A stretch of DNA of 64,000 nt from JAJDYQ01 sp963662865 (GCA_963662865.1 OY759969.1:310001-374000); one strand, 5' to 3'; positions 55,671-64,000 are shown, numbered from the stretch's first letter. Translations and numbers: made by a program. Notes: generated by a model from the letters alone, not told the origin.

Positions 55671-55949
55671 TATTGCCTCCCAATGACCCGGGGCCCATTT
55701 TGGAAAAGCCCCGTAGTATACCCGCAATAGCCGGCCAGGACTATGACCGCCCAGGGCCATAATCATTATGGTAGGCCAAACCTTCTGATCGCAACCCCGG
55801 CGGGTATAGCCGGATGCCGCCACCGGAACAAGCGACAAAACACACAGATTCGGAGGACTCGCCGACGGTAGATGAAGAAACGAACTTGCAATCAGTTTCT
55901 CTGTCCATTATAAGAACGATAAAAGGACGATAATCAGATCGAGGTAATC

Positions 55950-56528
55950 ATGAACATCACAAAGACAATTTCGACAGTGGCTGCAATATCCCTGGTCGCA
56001 GCCTGGCTATTGGCTAATCCGGTAATCTCCTCGGACCGAGCGGACAGTGTAACCGATGTTGCTTCGGTGCCGGCCCAATACAAAGGTTTCAAGAAACCAT
56101 CCGATGCCGAGCTAAAAAAGGCCCTGACCCCGTTACAATACAGAGTCACACAACATGAAGCGACCGAACGGCCGTTTCAAAACGAATACTGGGACGACAA
56201 AAGAGAAGGGGTATATGTAGATATCGTCTCTGGTGAACCGCTGTTTAGCTCGACCGACAAATTCAAGTCCGGCACGGGATGGCCCAGTTTCACCCGTCCG
56301 ATTACGCAAAATGCCCTGACCGAGCACGAAGACAGAAAACTCTTCGTAGCGCGCACAGAATTGAAAAGCGCAGTCGCTGGTTCACATCTGGGTCACGTCT
56401 TTACAGACGGCCCCAAGCCAGCCGGCCTGCGCTACTGCATCAACTCCGCATCGTTGCGCTTTGTGCCAAAGGAAGACCTGGTCAACGAAGGATATGCGGA
56501 ATTCCTGAGCCTATTTGATCGACAATAA
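55950..56528 (+). CDS. msrB: Exported MsrB, methionine-R-sulfoxide reductase, zinc-less form
   Basis: 192 residues with an N-terminal signal or anchor (MNITKTISTVAAISLVAAWL). The MsrB domain follows: SGTGWPSFTRPI, GSHLGHVFTDGPKPAGLRYC and the catalytic Cys in RYCINSASLRF. The two CxxC zinc pairs of many MsrB are replaced (YVDIVSGEPLF; AVAGSHLGH). The signal suggests repair of oxidised methionine in periplasmic proteins. Confidence 0.92.
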   Translation: MNITKTISTVAAISLVAAWLLANPVISSDRADSVTDVASVPAQYKGFKKPSDAELKKALTPLQYRVTQHEATERPFQNEYWDDKREGVYVDIVSGEPLFSSTDKFKSGTGWPSFTRPITQNALTEHEDRKLFVARTELKSAVAGSHLGHVFTDGPKPAGLRYCINSASLRFVPKEDLVNEGYAEFLSLFDRQ

Positions 56529-56536
56529 ACATTCCG

Positions 56537-57112
56537 GTGCGTGACCGTCGTTTCCAGTGGTTTTCTTTGGTTGCGTTATCTGGTGTCTTTTTCTTGGCTA
56601 TTTTCTTGCCTGGCTTGTACCACAAGTTTTCTGTCCCGCTCCAAGCATTGGATGTTGTTCAGGAGGATGATTCAGAGGCTTCTGATTTGGTTCAAGAGGA
56701 TGATTCAAAACTGTATTCGGTTTTCTCTGAGGTTGATCTTCCGGTTGATGATCATGTTGTTTTTCATGATTTGCGTAGCCCTCCTGATCAAGTTGTCTCT
56801 CCGGTTTCTGATTTTGTAGCTCCTCCCGTTCAGTTGCCTCTGTCGCCTGATTTTCGCATTTCCGGGTCTATGTCCTTTTCCTCTGGCCGGTTTATTTTTC
56901 TTTCTCATACTTCCGGTTGGATTGTTCGTTTATCTGCTTCTGACTGTCGTCTTCTTGGCGATCCCGATCAATCGGATTATGAGTGTATTTATGACGGCTA
57001 TCGCGTCACCAGGTTTACTGGTCGTGTGCCTGGTACTTATCGTCGTTTTATTCCTCGGTCTGGTTCTCCGGGTGGTTCTTTGACTTTTGGCCCTGCTGAT
57101 GTTGAGAGGTGA
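56537..57112 (+). CDS. T-rich membrane protein, possibly the C-terminal half of an inovirus Zot-like protein
   Basis: A 191-residue frame from a GTG. One helix (FSLVALSGVFFLAIFLPGLY) is followed by an acidic linker with a repeated VQEDDS motif. A C-terminal domain with two cysteines comes last (WIVRLSASDCRLLG, CIYDGYRVTRFTGRV). This layout resembles the membrane-periplasmic half of filamentous-phage pI/Zot proteins, without the N-terminal ATPase. Third codon positions are overwhelmingly T, unlike all neighbours. The frame is open upstream only to 56519, consistent with 5' truncation. Function is uncertain. Confidence 0.45.
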   Translation: MRDRRFQWFSLVALSGVFFLAIFLPGLYHKFSVPLQALDVVQEDDSEASDLVQEDDSKLYSVFSEVDLPVDDHVVFHDLRSPPDQVVSPVSDFVAPPVQLPLSPDFRISGSMSFSSGRFIFLSHTSGWIVRLSASDCRLLGDPDQSDYECIYDGYRVTRFTGRVPGTYRRFIPRSGSPGGSLTFGPADVER

Positions 57113-57242
57113 TTTATGTGATGATGATGATGGTTTGAGTTGGGATAATCTTTATTCCGGTGATGATGTTATTGATAGTTTGGATTGGGATAATTCCTAT
57201 TTAGATTTTTTTTTTCTTTTTTGTGAGGTGATGTATGGATGA
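57099..57242 (+). CDS. Acidic mini-ORF 1 (Asp/Trp-rich, 47 residues)
   Basis: ATG 57099 lies inside the end of the previous frame. The product has a DDDDGLSWDNLYSGDD motif, then SLDWDNSYLD and a hydrophobic FFFLFC end. Codon use is T-rich as in the upstream gene. It overlaps the next mini-ORF by 8 bases, and the two share a DDDDG-x-L/W-S/D pattern, suggesting tandem duplication. No family is recognised. Confidence 0.4.
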   Translation: MLRGDLCDDDDGLSWDNLYSGDDVIDSLDWDNSYLDFFFLFCEVMYG

Positions 57243-57378
57243 TTATGGTGACATGATGTGGGATGCAAAATATGGAGGTGAGGTTGATGATGATGATGGT
57301 CACCTTGATGATTTGACCTGGAGTGATTCTTATGGTTACGGTGGCCCTCTTGAGGATGATGATCCTTTTGCGGGTTAG
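57235..57378 (+). CDS. Acidic mini-ORF 2 (Asp/Tyr/Gly-rich, 47 residues)
   Basis: This begins MDDYGDMMWDAKYGGEVDDD and ends EDDDPFAG. It is again 47 residues, strongly acidic and T-rich in codon use. GAGGTG at 57225 sits 4-9 bases before the ATG as a ribosome site. It is probably a diverged tandem copy of mini-ORF 1. Such extreme acidity suggests nucleic-acid mimicry or a binding peptide, but that is speculation. Confidence 0.45.
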   Translation: MDDYGDMMWDAKYGGEVDDDDGHLDDLTWSDSYGYGGPLEDDDPFAG

Positions 57379-57414
57379 TCCGTTGATCATTTTCTTTGCA
57401 CACATATGGCCGGT

Positions 57415-58272
57415 TCAACGGCGGATATGCAATGATAAATCAATCGCCCGGATATTCTTTGTAATGCCGCCGATCGATAGATGACTCACCCCGGTTTCCG
57501 CCACCTCCGCAATATTTTCCAGGGTAATATTGCCCGACGCCTCCAACTGGCAGCGACCCCGATTAACCCGGCAGGCGGCCTGCAAACGCTCAATGGAAAA
57601 ATTATCAAGCAATATCCGATCAGGGGCCGCATCCACAGCCTGCTCAAACTCATCCATATTCTCCACCTCCACCTCGACAAACATGCCGGGATACCGCTTG
57701 CGAGCCATAACCACAGCCCCGTGGATTGAACCGACCGCCAGAATATGATTCTCCTTGATTAAAATCGCGTCAAACAGACCGGCACGGTGATTCACACCCC
57801 CCCCGCAGACCACGGCATATTTTTGTGCGCTACGCAGGCCCGGGATAGTTTTGCGTGTATCGAGCATTTTGCACTCAGTATGCGAAATCGCCCTGACGCA
57901 TTGATTAGTGGCAGTGGCAGTCGCCGATAACGTCTGCAAGAAATTCAGAGCGGTGCGCTCACCGGTCAACAACACCGTGGCCGGCCCGTAAAGCGTACAC
58001 AGCAAGCCACCCGCCACAATGACGCTGCCATCGATACACCGCCAGTCAACTTCAATATCAGAACCAAGCTGCCGAAAAACCTCATCAAACCACGCAATAC
58101 CGCATAAAATCGCGTCCTCCCGGCAGATTACCCTGGCCTCGACAGGGTCAGCCTTGAGAAGAGAAGCCGTTTTATCGCCGTCACCAATATCCTCACATAA
58201 CGCACGACCGACAACCAGTGCAATATCATGGGGCAGTTCCGCCATAAAATCGGGCCCGGACGTATCAATCAT
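57415..58272 (-). CDS. nadC: NadC, quinolinate phosphoribosyltransferase
   Basis: This converts quinolinate and PRPP to nicotinate mononucleotide in NAD synthesis. About 285 residues from the ATG at 58272 (MIDTSGPDF). Signatures are LCEDIGDGDKTASLL, GERTALNFLQTLSATATATN, MLDTRKTIPGLRSAQKYAV, HRAGLFDAILIKENHI and LEASGNITLENIAEVAETGV. Its 5' end borders a rearranged region, but the gene is intact. Confidence 0.95.
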   Translation of the reverse strand: MIDTSGPDFMAELPHDIALVVGRALCEDIGDGDKTASLLKADPVEARVICREDAILCGIAWFDEVFRQLGSDIEVDWRCIDGSVIVAGGLLCTLYGPATVLLTGERTALNFLQTLSATATATNQCVRAISHTECKMLDTRKTIPGLRSAQKYAVVCGGGVNHRAGLFDAILIKENHILAVGSIHGAVVMARKRYPGMFVEVEVENMDEFEQAVDAAPDRILLDNFSIERLQAACRVNRGRCQLEASGNITLENIAEVAETGVSHLSIGGITKNIRAIDLSLHIRR

Positions 58273-58292
58273 AGGGCGGCATACCGAAAATC

Positions 58293-58640
58293 TCAACTCT
58301 CACGTCTGGGCGCGCCACCCTTGAGCGCGGCTTGCGCCAAACGTTCGGGCGTGACGGGAACGCTCACGTCGAGCAGCATGTCATCCTTGGCAGGCTGATA
58401 GGATCCAGTGCAGCATCGTAGAACGCTTCCTTGTCCGGGCGTTCGGTCTCATCGGTCATGGGTTCCTCCGATCCATTGCAGTTTCGCGCACAGCGCGTCC
58501 TCAAATTCCTGCCGCTTGACAGTTTCGGCAGACAGCAACTTGTCGCTCGACTCCTCAAGCGACAAGACTTCCCAGTGATCTTCGACAAGCCGGCAGTCCT
58601 CGGTGATGCGCGGGACACAGGGTTCCAGCTTAACATGGCA
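58293..58640 (-). pseudogene. Remnants of two overlapping unidentified genes
   Basis: The minus strand carries a tail rich in Glu/Asp/Lys (VEDHWEVLSLEESSDKLL, then EFEDALCAKLQWIGG). It ends just after the start of a second frame beginning MTDETERPDKEAFYDAALDP. That second frame is broken by a one-base shift, after which it continues DDMLLDVSVPVTPERLAQAA to a stop at 58293. The ATGACCGATGA overlap is typical of coupled genes. Both look truly coding but decayed. I do not recognise either family. The segment is fused to autotransporter copy 3. Confidence 0.4.
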
Positions 58641-60863
58641 CCCGCCCGTAGTAGTAACACCTTCTTTTTGGTCTGCATTGACCCCAGCAGCACCGCCACC
58701 TACCTGAGAGAGGGCAGGGACTTTATCCTTAGGACTGGAAGCAGAGATTCGTTTATCGTCGGCGTGGGCCGTACTACAGTAGTCGGAGGCTCTACCAAGT
58801 CGGGCTGCGTATTCACGGGTGTTAATGCCAACTTGGCAAACACAGGCACAACTTACAACATACGGGCCAACGGCGACACGACAGATGAGCCGGACGAGAC
58901 GGTGGTACTGACCCTTGCCAGGGTGACGGTCACGGGTCACTCCGGCACCGACCTGACGCTGAATCCGAACAGCCTGGAGTTCACGGCGACCAACTGGAAT
59001 ATGATACAGACCTTCACGGTGACGGCGGTTCAGGACGCCGACGCGGCGGACGACACGGTGAGCCTGACACATACGGCGTCAGGCAGCGCAACCGAGTATG
59101 ATAGTTCGATAACGGGCGCGGTGACGGTGACCATCACCGACGACGACACGGCGGACGTGACCATCAGCGAGATGGCGATAACGATTGCAGAGGGCGATGA
59201 GGGCACGCACACCGTGGTGCTGGCCACACAACCGGCGAGCGAGGTGGAGATCACGATGACCTCCGATACGACCAGTGCGGCCACGGTGAGCCCGATGATC
59301 CTGACGTTCACGATGACCAACTGGGATACGGAGCAGACGGTGACCGGCGTTGACGACAACCTGATCAGCGCTGGCAATGCCCGCACGGCGACGCTCAGCC
59401 ATCGCATCAGTAGTGGCGACGGCGGCGACTATGCGGCGGGCGACCTGAGTTCGGCGGCGGTCACGGTGACGGTGACCGACGACGATGCGGTGGCGGGCGT
59501 GACCCTGAGCGAGCCCCGCATCACGGTTGCCGAGGCTAACGGCGTGGACACCTACACGGTGGTGCTGAACACGCCACCGTCCGGCGATGTCGAGATCACG
59601 GCGAGTTCCGATCTGGAAAGCGCGGCCACGGTGACCCCGCTGATCCTGACGTTCACGACGGTCAACTGGGACACGGCGCAGATGGTGACGGTGACCGGCA
59701 TAAACGACGACGATGGCGGCGACCGTGAGGCGACCATCGGCCATGCGATCACCACGGGCGACGGCGGCAACTATGGGGCGGGTGACCTGAATCAGGATGT
59801 CACGGTGACGGTGACCAACGACGATGCCACCGATACGCAAGAGATGCAGGCGGCCTGGCTGCCGCGCTTCGGTCTGACGGCGGTAGAGCATCTGCTGGGC
59901 GGCCTGGATCACCGCTTGTCGGTGGCCGATCAACCTGGGCTGTCGGGCAATGTGAGCGGCCTGTCCGCTGGTCGTGCGCTGCATGGGGGCGGTAATGGAA
60001 CCGGCACGGGATATGGTTTGGGCACGGACGGCTTCGGCCAGGGCGGAGGCGGCGGTGATGGCCTGGGCGCCGGTTCGGTTGACCGGATGTTGAATCTGTC
60101 ACGTTCGCTGTCGCTGCGCGATATGCTGCGCGGCAGCCGCTTTGTGCACCGCGGCGGAGAGAACGGGGTTTCGGTGTGGGGTCAGGCGTCGTATTCGCGC
60201 TACGAGGATGACCAGGACGGCATCACGGTGGATGGCGAGGTGACCACCGGCCTGCTGGGCGTGGATCGTGACAATGGCCGCACGCTGCTCGGACTGGCGC
60301 TGTCGTACAGCGACGGCGATGGCGACTGGAGCGGCACTTCGGAACAGGGCGAGTTGTCGAGCCAACTGACCTCGCTGCTGCCGTATATCCGGCATAACGT
60401 GACGCAGCGATTGCAGGTGTAGGCGGCGGCGAGTTATGGCCGTGGCGAACTGGAGCAGACCCTGGAGCAGACTTCGGCCACGGTGAGTACGGAGCATGAC
60501 ATCGAGCAGACCTCGATCGGCTGTTGTCGGATTCGCTGTCGGACGCACTGGAGGAGGATTCATCGCAGACCCGGCCCGGTCGGCTGGAGCCTGGAGGGCG
60601 AGTGGGGCCTGGCCCTGAAGGACGGCGCCACCGGCATCCCGTATGCGGGCCTGTCGTCGTACGGCACCGCCCCGGCCCGATGCCTGGATCGGCTGTTGTC
60701 GGATTCGCTATCGGACGCCGGGCACGACCTGACCCTGGGCTGGCGTCTGCTGTCGGCACCGGGTGACCTGGATACCGAGCTGGACGTCAAGGCGCTGCGC
60801 CGCCGGGACGGTGAAGGCAAAACCAACCACGGCATCGGCGCACAGTGGAAGTTGCGCTGGTAG
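58641..60863 (+). pseudogene. Autotransporter copy 3, decayed
   Basis: Calx-beta-like repeats (TVTGHSGTDLTLNPNSLEFT onward) and the barrel (from AWLPRFGLTAVEHLLGG) are homologous to copies 1 and 2. There is no C tract, leader or signal peptide; the 5' part is replaced by unrelated DNA up to about 58640. In the barrel TGG becomes TAG at 60420-60422. About 480 bases are then missing after 60514 compared with copy 2. A short segment carrying CCTGGATCGGCTGTTGTCGG is duplicated near 60690. The last 100 bases still encode GIGAQWKLRW. The open part is 58431-60422. Confidence 0.85.
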
Positions 60864-61262
60864 TCTCTGGCATGGCCGCCGCGGGGCATCGCTCCCGGTG
60901 GCTATTGCTGTAATACCAGCCGCCCCGTTGTGTTTCCGGCGGGATTTCTATCCAGGTTTCTATTCGAGGGCCGGGCTGGCCTGAATTGCCCGACCATTCT
61001 CCGGGTTTTTTCAACGTACAAAAGATTTCACCATTTAGCTGTTCATTTTCGGACGCTGATACAGGACCCGACCGGTCGATTCCGTATTTTTGTTGCCGAA
61101 TGACTATCAGTTGTGGGGGGATGATAATCTTTTTCAGCCTGTCTGGTTCTATGTTCGGTTATGGTGGATTATTGTTTCGATGAACGTGAGAGTTGATTGT
61201 CTTTCGTATTGAGGCGCCGGTTAATCGGTATTTTGGGATAATTCAGTCTATAATGTAACGCT
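60864..61262 (+). other. Copy 3 flank and a T-rich stretch with possible coding scraps
   Basis: The first ~100 bases match the flanks after copies 1 and 2. From about 61010 the sequence turns T-rich. One frame reads FRTLIQDPTGRFRIFVAE to a stop at about 61100. Another reads PNDYQLWGDDNLFQPVWFY to a stop at about 61212. These may be phage-like fragments similar in composition to the block at 56537-57378, but nothing is recognisable. Confidence 0.3.
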
Positions 61263-61619
61263 CAGGGAGTCAGTTAAGCAGTCGCTATATAGTTTAGATG
61301 TGTATAGAGGAAAGTCCGGACTCCACAGGGCAGGGTGCCAGCTAACGGCTGGGGGGCGTGAGCCTACGGCAAGTGCAGCAGAAAATAAACCGCCTAAGCA
61401 GGTTCGCCTGCCGGTAAGGGTGAAAGGGTGTGGTAAGAGCGCACCGCACGGGTGGTAACATTCCGTGGCAGGGTAAACCCCACCTGGAGCAAGACCAAAT
61501 AGGGGAACAATGCATGGCCCATGTAGTTCTCGGGTAGGTTGCTAGAGGCAATTGGTGACAATTGTCCCAGACGAATGACTGTTCACGACAGAATCCGGCT
61601 TATCGATTGACTCCCTGAC
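61263..61619 (+). ncRNA. rnpB: RNase P RNA, bacterial type A
   Basis: The catalytic RNA that matures tRNA 5' ends. The P1 stem pairs AGGGAGTCA at the 5' end with TGACTCCCT at the 3' end. Conserved cores are present in order: GAGGAAAGTCCGGACTCCAC, CAGGGCAGGGTGCC, AGGGTGAAAGGGTGTGGTAA with AGCGCACCG, the GGTAAACCCC element and a 3' AGACGAATGACTGTT region. The length of about 357 bases is normal. Its position just upstream of mraZ is shared by several gammaproteobacteria. Confidence 0.95.
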
Positions 61620-61827
61620 TCAAATGTTCTCTCTGCCGGGAACAAATGGTGGCGTATCAATCATCCGGCACTTTTATTTCTGTTGTTCTCTTTGGATTAA
61701 AGTGATTTATTCAATAGGATATTTATCCTCTTGATTACTCAATATTTTTGCCTTCTCTAAGGCCGGTTTTTGTCTCTAAAAATACGGCTAACTCTCTGTT
61801 ATTTAAAGTGATTTAGAAAAAATAGAC

Positions 61828-61856
61828 TTGAATCCTGTGATTTTGCGGCCTATAGT
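61828..61856 (+). promoter_or_regulatory. Sigma-70 promoter for the dcw cluster
   Basis: TTGAAT (61828-61833), 17-base spacer, TATAGT (61851-61856), about 48 bases upstream of the mraZ ATG. Both hexamers are close to consensus. The MraZ-type repeats lie immediately downstream, where bound protein would block transcription. Confidence 0.7.
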
Positions 61857-61864
61857 GTATTTTA

Positions 61865-61890
61865 GTGGTGAGAAGTGGATATAAATGGTG
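61865..61890 (+). promoter_or_regulatory. MraZ box: three TGG repeats at 10-base spacing
   Basis: TGG at 61866, 61876 and 61886 (GTGGTGAGAA, GTGGATATAA, ATGGTGGTAA) recur exactly every 10 bases between the promoter and the mraZ start. MraZ represses its own operon by binding TGG-type direct repeats on one DNA face, so these are its likely operator. Confidence 0.7.
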
Positions 61891-61903
61891 GTAAGTAGAA
61901 TAT

Positions 61904-62362
61904 ATGTTTCGCGGAGTAGTAAATTTGAGTCTGGATGCCAAGGGCAGAATGGCGATGCCGATGAGGTACCGTGGCCTGCTTATAGACCGCTATGCCGGAA
62001 AGGTAGTGATTACCGTTGATCCGGACCGTTGTCTGTCGATCTATCCGTTGAAGATATGGGAGGAGATCGAGCGCAAGCTGGATCGCCTGCCTACGTTCAA
62101 TCCCTCAGCCAGAAAGCTACAACGTGCCTTGACCGGTCATGCGACTGAAGTGGAGATGGATACCAATGGTCGTTTGATGGTCCCTGCGCCGTTACGTGAG
62201 TTCGCCGGCATCAACAGGAAGGCCGTACTTATGGGGCAGGTCCGTAAATTTGAGCTTTGGGATGCCGAGCAGTTTGAGAAGAACCGCGGTGGCTGGCTGG
62301 ACGATATAAAAGATATAGGCGAGCCGGACTTGCCGGATGAGTTCTCGTTGCTGTCTCTTTGA
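61904..62362 (+). CDS. mraZ: MraZ, transcriptional regulator of the dcw cluster
   Basis: A 152-residue protein with two AbrB-like SpoVT folds: FRGVVNLSLDAKGRMAMPMR (residues 2-21) and GHATEVEMDTNGRLMVPAPL (about 75-94), each with the DxxGR motif. It binds DNA as a ring-shaped multimer and represses the division/wall cluster, probably at the repeats just upstream. It is followed by rsmH with 2 bases between. Confidence 0.95.
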   Translation: MFRGVVNLSLDAKGRMAMPMRYRGLLIDRYAGKVVITVDPDRCLSIYPLKIWEEIERKLDRLPTFNPSARKLQRALTGHATEVEMDTNGRLMVPAPLREFAGINRKAVLMGQVRKFELWDAEQFEKNRGGWLDDIKDIGEPDLPDEFSLLSL

Positions 62363-62364
62363 AG

Positions 62365-63312
62365 ATGGCAGAGAAGGAATATCAGCACAGGCCGGTTTTG
62401 ATTGATGAGGTTATGGATTGTTTGCGGCTACAGCATACGGGTGTGTATGTGGATGGCACTTTTGGGCGTGGTGGTTATACCCGGAGAATTCTGAGTGCTC
62501 TGGGCGGTGATGGCAGAGTGATCGCGTTGGATGTGGACCCTGATGCAATTACACATGGTGAGAAGATATACGGGAATGAGCCTCGCTTATTTTTAAGGCA
62601 AGCGAATTACGACAGGATTGCTGAGGAGCTAAAGGATTTGCCAGTGCCGGATAAGGCAGACGGTATTGTTTTTGATCTGGGAGTTTCATCGCCTCAGTTT
62701 GATGATGCTGCCAGGGGCTTTAGTTTTCGGCGCGACGGGCCACTGGATATGCGAATGAATCCCTGTGAGGGACAAAGTGCATCAGACTGGGTTAATACGG
62801 TGGAGCCGGCTCAAATGGTACGTGTGATAGATCGGTTGGGTGAGGAGAAACTGGCTGGTTTGATAACAAGGGCTATTGTCAAGGCAAGGCAACGGGATGC
62901 AATAACAACGACGGAACAGTTGGCTGACATTATTTATCAGGCTTTCCCCGAGAAGGAGAAGCGTAAACGCAGGATTCATCCTGCAACCAAGGTTTTTCAG
63001 GCAATTCGTATGCGGATTAATGATGAGTTGGGACATCTTGAGCGGGCTTTGAATGCGGTGCCGGAGGTATTGGCGGTTCGAGGTGTGTTGGCCGTGGTTT
63101 CTTTTCATTCATTGGAGGATCGTATCGTTAAGCGCTTTTTTCGTAATCTTGTTAAAGGCGATAAGGTGCCTGATCGATTGCCGTTGAGGAATAATGAGTT
63201 GAATCGTGGTTATGAGTATGTGGCGAAGTTGATAAAGCCGTCTGATGAAGAGGTCAAAGTCAATGTGCGAGCGCGTAGTGCGCGATTGAGGGCCATAAGA
63301 AAGATCGCATGA
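62365..63312 (+). CDS. rsmH: RsmH (MraW), 16S rRNA m4C1402 methyltransferase
   Basis: A SAM-dependent methyltransferase of 315 residues from ATG 62365. The frame also allows TTG 62359, which overlaps the mraZ stop. Motifs are HRPVLIDEVMDCL, YVDGTFGRGGYTRRIL, GIVFDLGVSSPQFDDAARGF, RRIHPATKVFQAIRMRIND and VVSFHSLEDRIVKRFF. All are standard for the family. It overlaps ftsL by 4 bases. Confidence 0.96.
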   Translation: MAEKEYQHRPVLIDEVMDCLRLQHTGVYVDGTFGRGGYTRRILSALGGDGRVIALDVDPDAITHGEKIYGNEPRLFLRQANYDRIAEELKDLPVPDKADGIVFDLGVSSPQFDDAARGFSFRRDGPLDMRMNPCEGQSASDWVNTVEPAQMVRVIDRLGEEKLAGLITRAIVKARQRDAITTTEQLADIIYQAFPEKEKRKRRIHPATKVFQAIRMRINDELGHLERALNAVPEVLAVRGVLAVVSFHSLEDRIVKRFFRNLVKGDKVPDRLPLRNNELNRGYEYVAKLIKPSDEEVKVNVRARSARLRAIRKIA

Positions 63313-63569
63313 AAGTCTGGATGATTATTTTACTGATTGGTTTGAATACCATGTCCGCTCTCGGTGTGGTGAATAACCAGTATCGTAAACGTCTGGCCGT
63401 TATAGAAATGCGCCACCTGGAAGAGAGGCGTGACGAGATCATTGATAAACGGTCACAGTTATTGGTTGAGTATGCGGCGTGGAGTGCGAACGCCCGAATC
63501 GAACGCTTGGCAATTGAGCAGTTAAATATGAAGTATGAGTACGGTAATTATCTGTACCTGGGGATATAA
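63309..63569 (+). CDS. ftsL: FtsL, cell division protein
   Basis: A short bitopic protein of 86 residues. An N-terminal membrane helix (VWMIILLIGLNTMSALGVV) is followed by a periplasmic coiled-coil with heptad-like leucines (RHLEERRDEIIDKRSQLL, IERLAIEQLNM). It is a divisome scaffold with FtsB and FtsQ. Coupled to rsmH by ATGA and directly followed by ftsI, with no gap. Confidence 0.92.
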   Translation: MKVWMIILLIGLNTMSALGVVNNQYRKRLAVIEMRHLEERRDEIIDKRSQLLVEYAAWSANARIERLAIEQLNMKYEYGNYLYLGI

Positions 63570-64000
63570 ATGATAAGCAACCTGAAAAGACAGAATATGC
63601 GGCACATTCTTATCGTGCTGTTTATGCTGTTGGCGGCATTTAGCGTGTCTGCCAGGGTGGCTTATGTTCATATTGAAAAAAGTGAATTTCTCAAACGAGA
63701 AGGTGAACGGCATTACAAACGCAATATACCTTTATATGCATATCGCGGGGATATTTTAGACAGGAATGGTTATGAGCTGGCCGTAAGCGCACCGGCTGTC
63801 TCCATCTGGATCGATCCGGATGATGTGTCTGATCGTCTCGATGATCTGACAGCTCTGAGTAAGCATCTGGATATCGATTTGTATGCCTTGAAGAGAAAGG
63901 CGAAACGATCTTTAAACCGTTCTTTCATGTATATCAAACGTCAGGTAAGCCCGGAGGTAGCGGAATATGTGAAGCGATCCGATATAGATTTCGTTAGCGT
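63570..64000 (+). CDS. ftsI: FtsI (PBP3), septal transpeptidase, 5' part
   Basis: The ATG at 63570 directly follows the ftsL stop, and the gene runs off the window. The 143 visible residues show a basic start, one membrane helix (ILIVLFMLLAAFSVSARVAY) and the conserved RGDILDRNGYELAVS motif of class B penicillin-binding proteins. The catalytic transpeptidase domain is beyond the end. Confidence 0.93.
   Translation, partial: MISNLKRQNMRHILIVLFMLLAAFSVSARVAYVHIEKSEFLKREGERHYKRNIPLYAYRGDILDRNGYELAVSAPAVSIWIDPDDVSDRLDDLTALSKHLDIDLYALKRKAKRSLNRSFMYIKRQVSPEVAEYVKRSDIDFVS

Noticed and set aside
58449..59072. 207-codon minus-strand ORF across the copy 3 junction
   Set aside because: Only its last ~60 codons look coding. 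The rest is antisense to Calx-beta sequence, so it was recorded only as a remnant.

Overview
The window looks like a chromosomal segment of a gammaproteobacterium. The evidence is the gene order comEC-exbB-exbD-msbA-lpxK-kdsB beside lolC-lolD, and rnpB just upstream of mraZ-rsmH-ftsL-ftsI. Metabolism points to an aerobic organism that actively takes up inorganic carbon: there is an aa3/caa3-type cytochrome c oxidase operon and a complete DAB (DabA/DabB) operon ending in a PII-like gene, with a SulP anion transporter nearby. No species can be named from sequence alone.

Layout. 1-6.9 kb: a giant Calx-beta repeat autotransporter preceded by a 27-C tract. 6.9-8.6 kb: ettA. 8.6-9.3 kb: AT-rich debris, including an internally deleted FAD oxidase and a transposase tail. 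9.35-18.9 kb: the LPS/lipid A and lipoprotein export block (kdsB, lpxK, msbA, exbD, exbB, comEC, a DUF2062 gene, lolD, lolC/E). 19.2-23 kb: a bufferin-type copper RiPP operon (bufA, bufB, bufC, doxX) divergent from an ECF sigma/anti-sigma pair. 22.9-31.2 kb: a D-2-hydroxyacid dehydrogenase, metK, an RND efflux chimera, two copies of a roughly 145-bp miniature inverted-repeat element, a four-gene membrane/lipoprotein run, an aldo/keto reductase and metG. 31.4-37.3 kb: the second giant autotransporter, preceded by a promoter and a 46-C tract. 37.5-42.5 kb: DUF2244 and the cox operon. 42.6-43.6 kb: pyrC. 44-49.9 kb: the DAB operon. 49.9-51 kb: an IS256 fragment, a solitary integron gene cassette with a recognisable attC site, and a cold-shock-domain remnant. 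51-57 kb: sulP, a haloacid dehalogenase with a RecQ fragment inserted beside it, purK-purE, msrB, and a T-rich phage-like block with two tandem acidic mini-ORFs. 57.4-61 kb: nadC and a decayed third autotransporter copy. 61.2-64 kb: RNase P RNA and the start of the dcw cluster.

The most unusual feature is the autotransporter family. In copies 1 and 2 a conserved leader with a strong Shine-Dalgarno site and ATG runs straight into the poly-C tract, followed by a signal peptide, Calx-beta repeats and a C-terminal beta-barrel. Both tracts, as assembled, are one base away from joining leader and body in one frame, so both copies read as phase-OFF from the leader start. Copy 3 lacks the leader and is broken by a nonsense codon and deletions, but it keeps long stretches of near-identical barrel sequence that could recombine with the others.

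A second theme is decay by internal deletion: a FAD oxidase with its middle missing, an RND adaptor joined to the end of its permease, a RecQ tail, a partial dehalogenase copy and transposase scraps all lie between intact housekeeping genes.
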